24,695 bases of DNA from Bacillota bacterium (GCA_023391535.1 JAEWAU010000114.1:1-24695), one strand, 5' to 3'; shown: positions 6,754 through 14,560, numbered from the stretch's first letter. Program-made: numbers and translations. Notes: generated from the letters alone by a model not told the origin.

Positions 6754-8214
6754 ATGCAACAGCAAAACCGCACCGCCGTATACGACGTGGTGATCGCCGG
6801 AACGGGGCTCGCCGGGCTTTACGCCGCCCTGAATCTCGACGAAGGGGTGAACGCCCTGCTGCTCTCCAAACGGGAGCTGCCCCTGAGCAACAGCGCGCTC
6901 GCGCAGGGGGGAGTCGCCTCGGTGCTCGACCGCGCGCACGACAGCCGCGAGCTGCATATCCGCGATACGATGGTGGCGGGCGGATTCGCCAATAAGCCCG
7001 AAGCCGTGGAAACGCTGGTGGACGAAGGCCCCGCCGCCGTGGAAAACCTCGTGCGCCTGGGCGTGGATTTCGACCGCAACCCCGACGGAAGCCTCAACCT
7101 CACGCTGGAGGGCGGGCATTCGCGCCACCGCATCGCGCATCATAAGGATACCACCGGCCTCGAGATCGTGCAAAAGCTGCTCGCGCAGGCGCAAAAGCGC
7201 CCGAATCTCACCATCTGGGAGGGCGCCGCGCTGCTGCGCCTTGCGCGCGGCGAAAACGGCTTTACGGCGGGCATTGCGCGCGGCGGGGAGTTTCTTACCG
7301 TGGCGTCGCCGTTCTTTATTCTGGCTACGGGCGGCATCGGTCAGGCGTACGAGTACACCACCAATTCCGATATCGCCACGGGCGACGGCATCGCCTTCGC
7401 GCGCGCGCTGGGCGCGCGCGTGAGCGGCATGAAGCTCATCCAGTTCCACCCCACCGCGTTTGCGGGCGGCGCGCGCGAGCGCTTTCTCATCTCGGAATCG
7501 GTGCGCGGCGAGGGCGCGGTGCTGCTCAACTGCCGCGGCGAGCGGTTCATGCCGGGCTACGACCCGCGCGGCGAGCTCGCCCCGCGCGACGTGGTCTCCC
7601 ACTTCATCATGGAGGAGGCCGCGCGCACCGGCAGCGAGCGCTTTACTCTCGACATCACGGCGCAGAACCCGGATTTCGTGCGCCGGCGCTTCCCCGCCAT
7701 TTACGAGAACTGCCTGAAAGAGGGCGTGGATATCACGCGCGACCGTATTCCCGTCTTCCCCTGCCAGCATTACCTGATGGGCGGCGTCGAGGTGGATACC
7801 ATGGCGCGCACCACGGTGCCGGGGCTTTACGCGGTGGGGGAGTGCTCCCGCACCGGCGTGCACGGCAACAACCGCCTCGCCTCCAACTCGCTGCTGGAGG
7901 CCATGGTGTTTTCGCGCCGCGCCGCGCTGGAAATCTCCGAAAAATGCCGCGCCGGAGCGGAATGCCCGGCGCCCCGCGCTCTCGAGCCCGAACAGGGCAT
8001 GGAAGCCCCGCAGGGCGTGCGCGAGGAGATCCGCGCCATTTTGCAGCGCAGCTTTTTCGTGAACCCCGACCCCGCCGCCGCCCGGCAGGGCCTTGCGCGC
8101 GTGCGCGAGATGCAAACGGCGCTCGCGGGCGGATACGCCGATTCCCCCGAGCGCACGGAGCTGCAAAGCCTTTCCGCCGTGGCCGGCATGATTTTGCAGG
8201 AAGTGCTCGAATAA
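6754..8214 (+). CDS. nadB: L-aspartate oxidase
   Basis: NadB oxidises L-aspartate to iminoaspartate with FAD, the first step of de novo NAD synthesis. The 486-residue protein shows the FAD-binding GTGLAGLYAAL near residue 14, SNSALAQGGVA, the substrate-site HHKDTTGLEI, TGGIGQAYEYTT, FHPTAF, and the C-terminal flavin motif HGNNRLASNSLLEAMVF with GLYAVGE before it. Its length fits shorter bacterial forms. I start at the ATG at 6754 (AAAGGA 12 bases upstream) because the long upstream extension lacks family similarity and spans the promoter. nadC follows after 62 bases, so they form one operon. No nadA, which normally condenses the product with dihydroxyacetone phosphate, lies beside them. Confidence 0.96.
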   Translation: MQQQNRTAVYDVVIAGTGLAGLYAALNLDEGVNALLLSKRELPLSNSALAQGGVASVLDRAHDSRELHIRDTMVAGGFANKPEAVETLVDEGPAAVENLVRLGVDFDRNPDGSLNLTLEGGHSRHRIAHHKDTTGLEIVQKLLAQAQKRPNLTIWEGAALLRLARGENGFTAGIARGGEFLTVASPFFILATGGIGQAYEYTTNSDIATGDGIAFARALGARVSGMKLIQFHPTAFAGGARERFLISESVRGEGAVLLNCRGERFMPGYDPRGELAPRDVVSHFIMEEAARTGSERFTLDITAQNPDFVRRRFPAIYENCLKEGVDITRDRIPVFPCQHYLMGGVEVDTMARTTVPGLYAVGECSRTGVHGNNRLASNSLLEAMVFSRRAALEISEKCRAGAECPAPRALEPEQGMEAPQGVREEIRAILQRSFFVNPDPAAARQGLARVREMQTALAGGYADSPERTELQSLSAVAGMILQEVLE

Positions 8215-8276
8215 AGGCGGTTCAAGGCAAGAGAAAAAACGTGAAAAAACGGAGACAGGAAAGGAAGATCGACCCG

Positions 8277-9143
8277 ATGGAGCTGCCCGTATTTCAGATG
8301 CAGGACGTCATCCGCACCGCGCTGCGCGAGGACCTCGGCTACGGCGACGTCACCACCGATACGCTCATCCCCCCGGAACAGGAATCCGACGCCGTGTTCC
8401 TCGTGAAGCAGGACGGCGTGCTCTGCGGCCTCGAAGCCGCGTTCCTCACGCTGCGCATGCTCGACCCGGACGTGCGCACCCGGGCGCTGTTTCGCGACGG
8501 CGACCGTGTGAAGCGCGGCGACATCGCCGCGAAGGCGCACGGCAAAACGCGCGCGCTGCTCAAGGCCGAACGCACGGCGCTCAACCTGCTCCAGCACCTT
8601 TCGGGCGTGGCCACCGCCACCTCGCGGGCCGTGGCCGAGGTGGAGGGCACCGGCGCGTTCATCACCGACACGCGCAAAACCCTGCCGGGGCTGCGCGCGC
8701 TTGAAAAATACGCCGTGGCTACGGGCGGCGGGCGCAACCACCGCTACACGCTCTCGGACGCCGCCATGGTGAAGGATAACCACGTCGATGCCGTGGGCTC
8801 CATCGGCGAGGCGGTGAAGTGCCTGCGCCAAAACCTCGGGCACACCTTGAAGGTGGAGGTGGAGGCCCGCACCATCGGCGAGGTGCGCGAGGCGCTCGAC
8901 GCCCACGCCGATATCATCATGCTCGACAACATGGACGTGGCGCAGATGCGCGACGCCGTGGCGCTTATCTCGCACCGCGCGGCGGTAGAGGCTTCCGGCG
9001 GGCTGGAACCGGGGGCGCTGCGCGCCGTGGCCGAAACGGGTGTGGACGTGATCTCGCTCGGCGCGCTCACCCATTCCGTGCGTGCGCTCGATATTTCCAT
9101 GAAGCTCCGCCCCGCGCCGGAGCCGGAAAACCAAGAAAACTAA
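8277..9143 (+). CDS. nadC: Nicotinate-nucleotide pyrophosphorylase (carboxylating)
   Basis: This quinolinate phosphoribosyltransferase joins quinolinate and PRPP to give nicotinate mononucleotide. The 288 residues carry the family signatures EDLGYGDVTTDTL near the N-terminus, ERTALNLLQHLSGVAT, DTRKTLPGLRALEKYA, GGGRNHRYTLSDA with MVKDNH, VEVEART, DIIMLDNM and EASGGL. The ATG at 8277 is preceded by GGAAAGGAAG at good spacing. A GTG twelve codons earlier (8241) is possible but lacks a comparable site. It is the second gene of the nadBC operon. After the stop there is a hairpin whose T-run lies on the opposite strand, so the end of this transcript is less clear. Confidence 0.95.
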   Translation: MELPVFQMQDVIRTALREDLGYGDVTTDTLIPPEQESDAVFLVKQDGVLCGLEAAFLTLRMLDPDVRTRALFRDGDRVKRGDIAAKAHGKTRALLKAERTALNLLQHLSGVATATSRAVAEVEGTGAFITDTRKTLPGLRALEKYAVATGGGRNHRYTLSDAAMVKDNHVDAVGSIGEAVKCLRQNLGHTLKVEVEARTIGEVREALDAHADIIMLDNMDVAQMRDAVALISHRAAVEASGGLEPGALRAVAETGVDVISLGALTHSVRALDISMKLRPAPEPENQEN

Positions 9144-9152
9144 ATGGAGAAG

Positions 9153-9188
9153 AAAAAACCGCCTGCCGCAAAAGTTGCGGCGGGCGGT
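9153..9188 (-). terminator. Terminator for the minus-strand DUF815 gene (also a hairpin after nadC)
   Basis: The 14-bp stem (9158-9171 with 9175-9188, one wobble) is followed on the minus strand by a run of six T's (the A's at 9153-9158). It lies about 160 bases beyond the DUF815 stop codon and directly after the nadC stop. Confidence 0.75.
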
Positions 9189-9347
9189 CGTTCTATACGC
9201 ATCGCGTAATTCCTGTCGGAAAATCCGGATAGTAGAAAGGCGAATTTTATATCTGTTCCGGGGCTCCGTGCGCGGGGAATCGGCCGGCCTTTCGCACTCG
9301 GCCGGTCCGCGTTTTGCCTGCGGGGGCACCCCGCCACCGCCCCCGGC

Positions 9348-10712
9348 TCAGGGCGTAAGGGGAAGGCCCGCGCGCAGGCGCGCCTGCGCCCAATCCACAT
9401 ACTGGCGGGCTGTGCGGGGCGAGCGCCCGTTGTAGAGCAATGCCCACTGGAGCGCCCCGCGCTCCAGTTCGTCCCAGGGGATTTCCCCGCGCTCCGCCTG
9501 CGGAGCATCCCCCGCGGAAGCATCCGACGTACGCGCGGAACCGGCTTGAATTTCGGAACCGGCCCCGCCGCCGCAGCGGTCGGCCATAAGGCCGCGCACG
9601 ATGGCGAGATAGTGCGCCTGGTCGGGCGCGGAGAAGGTCACCGTGATGCCGAAACGGTCGGCCAGCGAAAGGGTTTCCTGCACCGCGTCGGCGGCGTGGA
9701 CGTCGTCGCCCTCGCGCTCCGAAAAGCGCTCGCGCACGAAATGGCGGCGGTTGGAGGTGGCGTAGATCACCACGTTGCGCGGCCGCGCGGCAAGCCCGCC
9801 CTCCAGCACGCCCTTGAGGGCGGCGTAGCTGTCGTCGTCGCGCTCGAAGCTTAAGTCGTCGATGAACAGGATAAAGTGCAGCGGCACGTCCTCGAGCTGG
9901 CGCACGAGGGCGGGGAACTCCGCAATGGCTTTTTTGGGCACCTCGATGATGCGCAGGCCGCGTGCGCGGTATTCGTTGGCCACCGCTTTCACGGTGGAGG
10001 ATTTCCCCGTGCCGCGGTCGCCGTAGAGCAGGATGTTGTTGGCCGCGCTGCCCTCGAGGAAGCGCAGGGTGTTGTCCGCCACCGCGCCGCGCTCGTATTC
10101 GTAGCCCTTGAGGTCGCGAAAACGCACCGGGTCCGGCGCGTCCACGCCGTGCAGCGCGCCGCCGCGCCACCGCAGGGCGCCGTAGCGCGCGAAGATGCCG
10201 CAGCCGTGCTCCGCGTAGAAGCGCGCGGCGCTCTCCGCGTCCAGGCGCAGCGGAACGTGTTCCCATTCCGGCAGGCCGAGCAGCAGCCCGCGCAGCTCCG
10301 CGTCCTGCTCACAAAAGGCTTCGCAGGCCGCGGCCTTGATCGTTTCGGCCGGCAGCAGCGCGCGGGAGAGCAGCGCGAAGTCGTTTTCCGCCGCGCCGGA
10401 AAGCGCGCCCGCCGCGCGGTTTGCCGCCGCCGCGCGCGAAAAGGGGTTATCGTCGCCGCGCAGCAGCGCCTCTACGTGCTCCGGAAACGACGGCGCGCCG
10501 TCCTCCCCGCCGGAAGCTTCGGGTGCGAACGCGTCCGGCAAAGCGCCCAGAGCGGCGTAAAATTCCCCGTAAGCGTCGAAGAAGGCGCGCGCGCTTGCGC
10601 CGCGCACGGCCTCCAGCAGGCGCGCATAGGCCGCGAACACGCCGTCGCGCCACAGGCCGCGGTATACGGTGAGCGCCGAAAGCGCCAGCCGCGCCGTACA
10701 AATCCGATCCAC
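9348..10712 (-). CDS. DUF815-family AAA+ ATPase
   Basis: This is a predicted P-loop ATPase of 454 residues. The C-terminal half has Walker A GDRGTGKS (about 231-238), Walker B FILFIDDLSFE (about 280-290), a sensor-like NVVIYATSNRRH and a following arginine-rich segment, typical of the DUF815 family. The N-terminal 190 residues are helical and less conserved. I start at GTG (complement of 10710-10712), 8 bases after GGGAGG. The TTG two codons earlier is too close to that site. A low-complexity insert of about 25 residues (GSEIQAGSARTSDASAGDAP) lies before the C-terminal helices and is probably a recent expansion. The transcript begins at a strong promoter and passes through a terminator-like hairpin. 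The cellular function is unknown. Confidence 0.9.
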   Translation of the reverse strand: MDRICTARLALSALTVYRGLWRDGVFAAYARLLEAVRGASARAFFDAYGEFYAALGALPDAFAPEASGGEDGAPSFPEHVEALLRGDDNPFSRAAAANRAAGALSGAAENDFALLSRALLPAETIKAAACEAFCEQDAELRGLLLGLPEWEHVPLRLDAESAARFYAEHGCGIFARYGALRWRGGALHGVDAPDPVRFRDLKGYEYERGAVADNTLRFLEGSAANNILLYGDRGTGKSSTVKAVANEYRARGLRIIEVPKKAIAEFPALVRQLEDVPLHFILFIDDLSFERDDDSYAALKGVLEGGLAARPRNVVIYATSNRRHFVRERFSEREGDDVHAADAVQETLSLADRFGITVTFSAPDQAHYLAIVRGLMADRCGGGAGSEIQAGSARTSDASAGDAPQAERGEIPWDELERGALQWALLYNGRSPRTARQYVDWAQARLRAGLPLTP

Positions 10713-10762
10713 CCCCAAAACCTCCCAAACGGAGCGCCCGCGCCCCGGAACTCGTTTTGCAG

Positions 10763-10800
10763 AAAAAAGGCCCGCGCGGCGGCACGCCGCGCGCCGGGCC
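10763..10800 (-). terminator. Terminator-like hairpin in the DUF815 gene leader (possible attenuator)
   Basis: On the minus strand a GC-rich stem (10795-10800 with 10769-10774, then 10785-10791 with 10775-10781, and a 3-nt bulge) is followed directly by six T's. It lies after the promoter at 10814-10842 and before the GTG at 10712. It would end a transcript of about 45 nt unless bypassed. Confidence 0.75.
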
Positions 10801-10813
10801 CGTGTGTTTCCCC

Positions 10814-10842
10814 AGTATACGGCCCGGGGGAGCGTTTGTCAA
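10814..10842 (-). promoter_or_regulatory. Strong sigma-A promoter of the DUF815 gene
   Basis: On the minus strand TTGACA (complement of 10837-10842), a 17-bp spacer and TATACT (complement of 10814-10819) differ from consensus at one base. The start site should fall near 10807. Confidence 0.85.
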
Positions 10843-10895
10843 TTTGAAAACGCATAAACGAAAGATGAAAAAATGAAAGATTTTATTTTTTAGTG

Positions 10896-10924
10896 TTGCA
10901 AAAGAACGGCCGAAACCGTATAAT
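10896..10924 (+). promoter_or_regulatory. Sigma-A promoter of ilvBNC
   Basis: TTGCAA (10896-10901), a 17-bp spacer and a perfect TATAAT (10919-10924) precede ilvB by about 150 bases, leaving a leader of about 140 nt. Confidence 0.82.
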
Positions 10925-11015
10925 ATTGCTTGACAGGGCCGTCCTGAACCCGCTTTGTTCCAAAACGAGGTTCATTTTTTTGTTTTTTCCTGCATTTTTG
11001 AACGGCTTATTTACA

Positions 11016-11052
11016 GACGTTTCCCGCCGCGCGGGAAAGGCGTCGCTTTTTT
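11016..11052 (+). terminator. Leader terminator (candidate attenuator) of ilvB
   Basis: GACG and TTTCCCG (11016-11026) pair with CGGGAAA and CGTC (11032-11044, GG bulged) and are followed by GC and six T's. The T-run ends 20 bases before the ilvB ATG, directly ahead of its SD. Upstream, TGAACC/GGTTCA and GCCGT/ACGGC complements could form alternative structures. The T-box consensus is absent. Confidence 0.65.
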
Positions 11053-11071
11053 GCAAAGGATGGTTGGAAAT

Positions 11072-12694
11072 ATGATTTGTACGGGTGCGCAGGCCATGGC
11101 GCGCGCGCTGGAGGCCGAGGGCGTGAAGCTCGCGTTCGGCTACCCCGGCGCGGCCATCTGCCCGTTTCTGGATGCGCTCGCCGAATCCTCCGTGCGGCCC
11201 GTGCTTGTGCGGCACGAGCAGAGCGCCGGCCACGCCGCCAGCGGCTACGCGCGCATGACGCTGCGGCCCGGCGTGTGCTTCGCCACCTCCGGCCCCGGCG
11301 CCACCAATCTCATCACGGCGCTGGCCACCGCGTATATGGATTCCATTCCGCTCGTGGCCGTCACGGGGCAGGTGCGCACCGATCTCATCGGGCGCGACGT
11401 GTTCCAGGAGGCCGATATCACGGGCGCGGCGGAGCCGTTTTCCAAGTACAGCTACCTTGTGGAGCGCGCCGAGGATATTCCGCGCGTGTTCCGCGAGGCG
11501 TTTTACATCGCCGGCTCCGGCCGGCCCGGCCCGGTGCTCATCGATATGCCCATCGATATCCAGCAGGCGGAGCTGGATTTTGCTTACCCGGCCAAGGTGG
11601 ATATCCGCGGCTACAAGCCGAGCTTCCGCGGCCACGCGCTGCAGCTCAAAAAGGTGGCGCAGGCCGTGGCGCAGGCAAAGCGCCCCGTACTCTGCGCGGG
11701 CGGCGGCGTGTTCTTTTCGGGCGCGCAGGAGGAACTCCTGGGCTTTGCGGAAAAGTGCGGAATTCCGGTGGTGACCACCATGATGGGGCTGGGCGCCGTG
11801 CCCGCGCGGCACCCGCTGGCCATCGGGATGCTGGGCACCCACGGCGTGGCGGCCGCGAACCGCGCCATCCATGAGGCCGACCTGCTGCTCATCGTGGGCG
11901 CCCGCGTGGGGGACAGGGCCATGGCCCGCCCGGACCAGATCGCGGCGCGCACGAAGGTCATCCATATCGATATCGACCCCGCCGAGATCGGCAAAAACCT
12001 CGAGGCCGAGATCCCCGTGGTGGGCGACGCGCGCCAGATTCTGCACGAGCTTTACGCGCTGGCCGAGCCGGGGGATACCGCCGAATGGGTGCAATACTGC
12101 CGCTCCCTGCGGGACGCCCCGGCCCCCGAGCCGCCCGCCGTATCCCGCGAGGGCTGCGTGGAGCCGCGCGCGTTTTCCGCGCTGCTTTCGGAGAAGCTCG
12201 ATGAGGACGCCGTGTTTGTTTCGGACGTGGGGCAGAACCAGATCTGGAGCGCCAACCGCTATCTGGCGCGGCGCGGGCGCTTTCTCACCACCGGCGGCAT
12301 GGGCACCATGGGCTACGCGCTCCCCGCCGCCGAGGGCGCGGCGGCCGCGAAGCCCGGCACGCAGGTGGTGGCCTGCTGCGGCGACGGCGCGTTCCAGATG
12401 TCCTTTATGGAGCTCGGCACCCTTATGCAGTACGGCCTCGACGTGAAAATCGTGGTGATGCGCAACAACTGCCTCGGCATGGTGCGCGAGGTGCAGCGCG
12501 CCCAGTACGGCGGGCGCTACACGGCGACGCAGCTCGTCGATCCCGATTTCATCGCGCTCGCGGCCGCCTACGGCATCCCGGGCCGGCGCGTCGCCTCGGA
12601 TGCGGATGCGGAAAGCGCCGTGGGCGAGATGCTCGCGCACAAAGGGCCGTTTCTGCTCGAAGTCCCCGTCAGCCCCGAGGAAAGCTCCCTGTGA
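11072..12694 (+). CDS. ilvB: Acetolactate synthase, large (catalytic) subunit
   Basis: This ThDP enzyme condenses pyruvate to acetolactate, or pyruvate with 2-ketobutyrate to acetohydroxybutyrate, the first common step of Val, Leu and Ile synthesis. The 540 residues show the N-terminal CTGAQAMARALEAEGV, FGYPGAAICP, the catalytic Glu in HEQSAGHAASGYAR, FATSGPGATNL, the central FAD-type domain, and the ThDP-Mg motif GDGAFQMSFMELGT running to NNCLGMVREVQ. I start at the ATG at 11072, matching family N-termini. An ATG four codons earlier (11060) overlaps the AAAGGA ribosome site. It is the first gene of ilvB-ilvN-ilvC. A terminator-like hairpin lies in its leader. Confidence 0.96.
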   Translation: MICTGAQAMARALEAEGVKLAFGYPGAAICPFLDALAESSVRPVLVRHEQSAGHAASGYARMTLRPGVCFATSGPGATNLITALATAYMDSIPLVAVTGQVRTDLIGRDVFQEADITGAAEPFSKYSYLVERAEDIPRVFREAFYIAGSGRPGPVLIDMPIDIQQAELDFAYPAKVDIRGYKPSFRGHALQLKKVAQAVAQAKRPVLCAGGGVFFSGAQEELLGFAEKCGIPVVTTMMGLGAVPARHPLAIGMLGTHGVAAANRAIHEADLLLIVGARVGDRAMARPDQIAARTKVIHIDIDPAEIGKNLEAEIPVVGDARQILHELYALAEPGDTAEWVQYCRSLRDAPAPEPPAVSREGCVEPRAFSALLSEKLDEDAVFVSDVGQNQIWSANRYLARRGRFLTTGGMGTMGYALPAAEGAAAAKPGTQVVACCGDGAFQMSFMELGTLMQYGLDVKIVVMRNNCLGMVREVQRAQYGGRYTATQLVDPDFIALAAAYGIPGRRVASDADAESAVGEMLAHKGPFLLEVPVSPEESSL

Positions 12695-12776
12695 CGTCTG
12701 CGGGCCCGTCCGCAGGCGTCCGCGGCGGATGCGTCCGCAACACGTTCATCAAACGGAAAGGCATGGTCGTTTTCGT
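12695..12776 (+). other. ilvB-ilvN intercistronic stem-loop and mini-ORF
   Basis: A 10-bp stem (12694-12703 with 12710-12719, one wobble) starts at the ilvB stop. It is followed by the dispersed palindrome at 12725-12738. A five-codon ORF reading MVVFV (12763-12780) ends in a TGA that overlaps the ilvN ATG. GGAAAGG at 12755-12761 is too close for the mini-ORF and rather far (15 bases) for ilvN. Confidence 0.4.
12725..12738. repeat. Dispersed 14-bp palindrome, copy between ilvB and ilvN
   Basis: This reads GCGGATGCGTCCGC on the plus strand, the exact complement of the copies at 15926 and 15941 and the same orientation as 163-176. Here it is non-coding. Confidence 0.6.
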
Positions 12777-13298
12777 ATGAAGCATACAATATCCGTCCTT
12801 GTGGAAAACCATCCCGGCGTGCTTTCCAAAATTTCGGGCCTGTTTTCGCGCCGGGCCTTCAATATCGACAGCCTCGCCGTGGGCACCACGGAGGACCCCG
12901 CCGTTTCGCGCGTCACCATCGTCGTGAACGGCGACGAGGGGGTGGTGGAGCAGGTGGAGAAGCAGCTCAACAAGCTCATCGACGTTATCAAGGTGCGGGC
13001 GCTGCGCCCGGGCGAGTTCATCAGCCGCGAGCTGATGCTCGTGAAGGTGCACGCCAACGCCTCCACCCGCACCGAGGTGGTGCAGATCGCCGAGATCTTC
13101 GGCGCGAAGATCGTGGATGTTTCGCGCACTACGCTCACCATGGAGGTGTGCGACCAGAGCAGCCAGCTCGTAAGCTTCCTCGAGATGATGGAGCCTTACG
13201 GCGTGCGCGAACTGGCGCGCACCGGCACCATCGCGCTCGAGCGCGGCGGCGGCGTGGCGCGCAAATCCGCCGCGGAGGAAGCCCCGCCCGCCGAATAA
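12777..13298 (+). CDS. ilvN: Acetolactate synthase, small (regulatory) subunit
   Basis: This regulatory partner of IlvB confers valine feedback inhibition and raises catalytic activity. The 173 residues start MKHTISVLVENHPGVLSKIS, an ACT domain (about 3-77) with the ligand-loop sequence ENHPGVLSKISGLFSRR and FNIDSLAVG. The second domain contains RELMLVKV, IFGAKIVDVS and FLEMMEPYGVRELARTG. The length and domain order are standard. The last 20 residues (ARKSAAEEAPPAE region) are a low-complexity tail. The ATG at 12777 is the only family-like start. Its SD is unusually distant, and it overlaps the stop of a tiny upstream ORF. It lies 82 bases after ilvB and 214 before ilvC. Confidence 0.96.
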   Translation: MKHTISVLVENHPGVLSKISGLFSRRAFNIDSLAVGTTEDPAVSRVTIVVNGDEGVVEQVEKQLNKLIDVIKVRALRPGEFISRELMLVKVHANASTRTEVVQIAEIFGAKIVDVSRTTLTMEVCDQSSQLVSFLEMMEPYGVRELARTGTIALERGGGVARKSAAEEAPPAE

Positions 13299-13351
13299 TC
13301 CGGACGGACCAATCCGGACGAAACAATCCGGACGAAACAATCCGGCGTGAC
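13297..13351. repeat. 14-bp tandem repeat after ilvN
   Basis: Almost four units follow each other directly: AATCCGGACGGACC, AATCCGGACGAAAC twice, and a shortened AATCCGGCGTGAC. The array starts within the ilvN stop codon and lies in the 214-base gap before ilvC. The rest of the gap holds GC-rich inverted repeats but no gene. Confidence 0.85.
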
Positions 13352-13512
13352 GCCGGGGCGCAGCCGCGCTCCGGAATTGCCATACAATCATCGGCTTCCG
13401 GAAGTTCCTGCGCGCGGGGGCAAAGTTCCGTCTGCGGGGCGGAGTTTCGCCCGGGGAGGAAGCCGGGGAACCGCATCAATCTGGATGGGCCGCAAGGCCG
13501 GGAGGTACCACA

Positions 13513-14505
13513 ATGGCACACATGTATTATGAAAGCGACTGCAACCTGGGGCTTCTGAAAGGCAAAACCGTGGCCGTCATCGGTTACGGCAGCCAGGGCC
13601 ACGCGCACGCGCTGAACCTGCACGAGAGCGGCGTGAACGTCATCGTCGGCCTCTACAAGGGCAGCAAGTCCTGGGCCAAAGCGGAGGAAGCGGGGCTTAA
13701 AGTGATGACCGCCGCCGAAGCGGCCAAGGCGGCCGATATCGTCATGATCCTCATCAACGACGAGAAACAGGCTCAGCTCTACGAGGAGAGCATCGCCCCG
13801 GCCATGACCGCGGGCAAGGTGCTGGCGTTCGCGCACGGCTTCAACATCCACTACGGCTGCATCGTGCCGCCCGCGGATGTGGACGTCATCATGATCGCCC
13901 CGAAGGGCCCGGGCCACACCGTCCGCAGCGAGTACCAGCGCGGCGCGGGCGTGCCCGATCTCATCGCCGTGTACCAGGATTACTCCGGCAAGGCCAAGGA
14001 GCTCGCCCTCGCCTATGCGGCGGGCATCGGCGGCGCGCGCGCCGGCATCCTCGAAACCACCTTCCGCGTGGAAACCGAAACCGATCTTTTCGGCGAGCAG
14101 GCCGTGCTGTGCGGCGGCGTCACCGCCCTGATGGAGGCCGGGTTCGACACGCTGGTGGAGGCGGGCTACACACCCGAAAACGCCTATTTCGAAACCATCC
14201 ACGAGATGAAGCTCATCGTGGATCTCATCTACAACGGCGGCTTCGAACGTATGCGCTATTCCATCAGCGACACCGCCGAGTACGGCGATTACATCTCCCA
14301 GAATAAGATCGTCACCGACGAGGTGAAGCAGAACATGAAGAAGATCCTCGCCGATATCCAGGACGGCACCTTCGCGCGCGACTGGATTCTTGAGAACAAG
14401 ATCGGCCGCCCGCACTTCTTGGCCATGAAACGCCGGCACGCCGAGAGCCAGTGCGTCAAAGTGGGGCAGGAGCTGCGCAGCAAGATGAAGTTCCTGGCAA
14501 AATAA
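13513..14505 (+). CDS. ilvC: Ketol-acid reductoisomerase
   Basis: IlvC converts acetolactate or acetohydroxybutyrate to the dihydroxy acids by alkyl migration and NAD(P)H reduction, with Mg2+. The 330 residues are a class I enzyme. The N-terminal Rossmann domain has GYGSQGHAHALNL (about 24-36); then come FAHGFNIHYG, IMIAPKGPGHTVR and the metal-site helices with ETDLFGEQAVLCGG and YFETIHEMKLIVDLIY. The ATG at 13513 has GGGAGGT 7 bases upstream. It is the last gene of the ilv group, ending in a strong terminator at 14520. ilvD, ilvE and leu genes are not in the window. Cofactor preference cannot be settled by eye. Confidence 0.97.
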   Translation: MAHMYYESDCNLGLLKGKTVAVIGYGSQGHAHALNLHESGVNVIVGLYKGSKSWAKAEEAGLKVMTAAEAAKAADIVMILINDEKQAQLYEESIAPAMTAGKVLAFAHGFNIHYGCIVPPADVDVIMIAPKGPGHTVRSEYQRGAGVPDLIAVYQDYSGKAKELALAYAAGIGGARAGILETTFRVETETDLFGEQAVLCGGVTALMEAGFDTLVEAGYTPENAYFETIHEMKLIVDLIYNGGFERMRYSISDTAEYGDYISQNKIVTDEVKQNMKKILADIQDGTFARDWILENKIGRPHFLAMKRRHAESQCVKVGQELRSKMKFLAK

Positions 14506-14519
14506 TTTTTTATAGGTAA

Positions 14520-14560
14520 AAAAGCGCCGCGGGAGAGAAAAAATTTCCCGCGGCGCTTTT
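14520..14560. terminator. Terminator of ilvBNC
   Basis: A perfect 15-bp stem (14520-14534 with 14546-14560) that includes A4 and T4 ends encloses an A-rich loop. It can act in both directions and separates ilvC from the ribU unit. Confidence 0.88.

Noticed and set aside
6562..8166. A 534-codon minus-strand ORF opposite nadB
   Set aside because: It is an antisense shadow of nadB, with no domain, no plausible SD and no operon logic.
10925..11071. T-box riboswitch before ilvB
   Set aside because: The antiterminator consensus AGGGTGGNACCGCG and the stem I specifier architecture are not present. Only the terminator resembles that arrangement.
10893..11075. 60-codon leader ORF containing IILLDRAVLNPL
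   Set aside because: Its start codon lies upstream of the predicted transcription start (it spans the -35 and -10 boxes), so it could not be translated from this promoter as a leader peptide.
10883..12640. A 585-codon minus-strand ORF opposite ilvB
   Set aside because: It has shadow composition (Gly/Ala/His/Arg-rich) and conflicts with the unambiguous ilvB signatures.
13352..13512. Separate promoter for ilvC around TACAAT (13382-13387)
   Set aside because: No acceptable -35 lies at 16-18 bp. ilvC is more simply transcribed from the ilvB promoter, although an internal start cannot be excluded.
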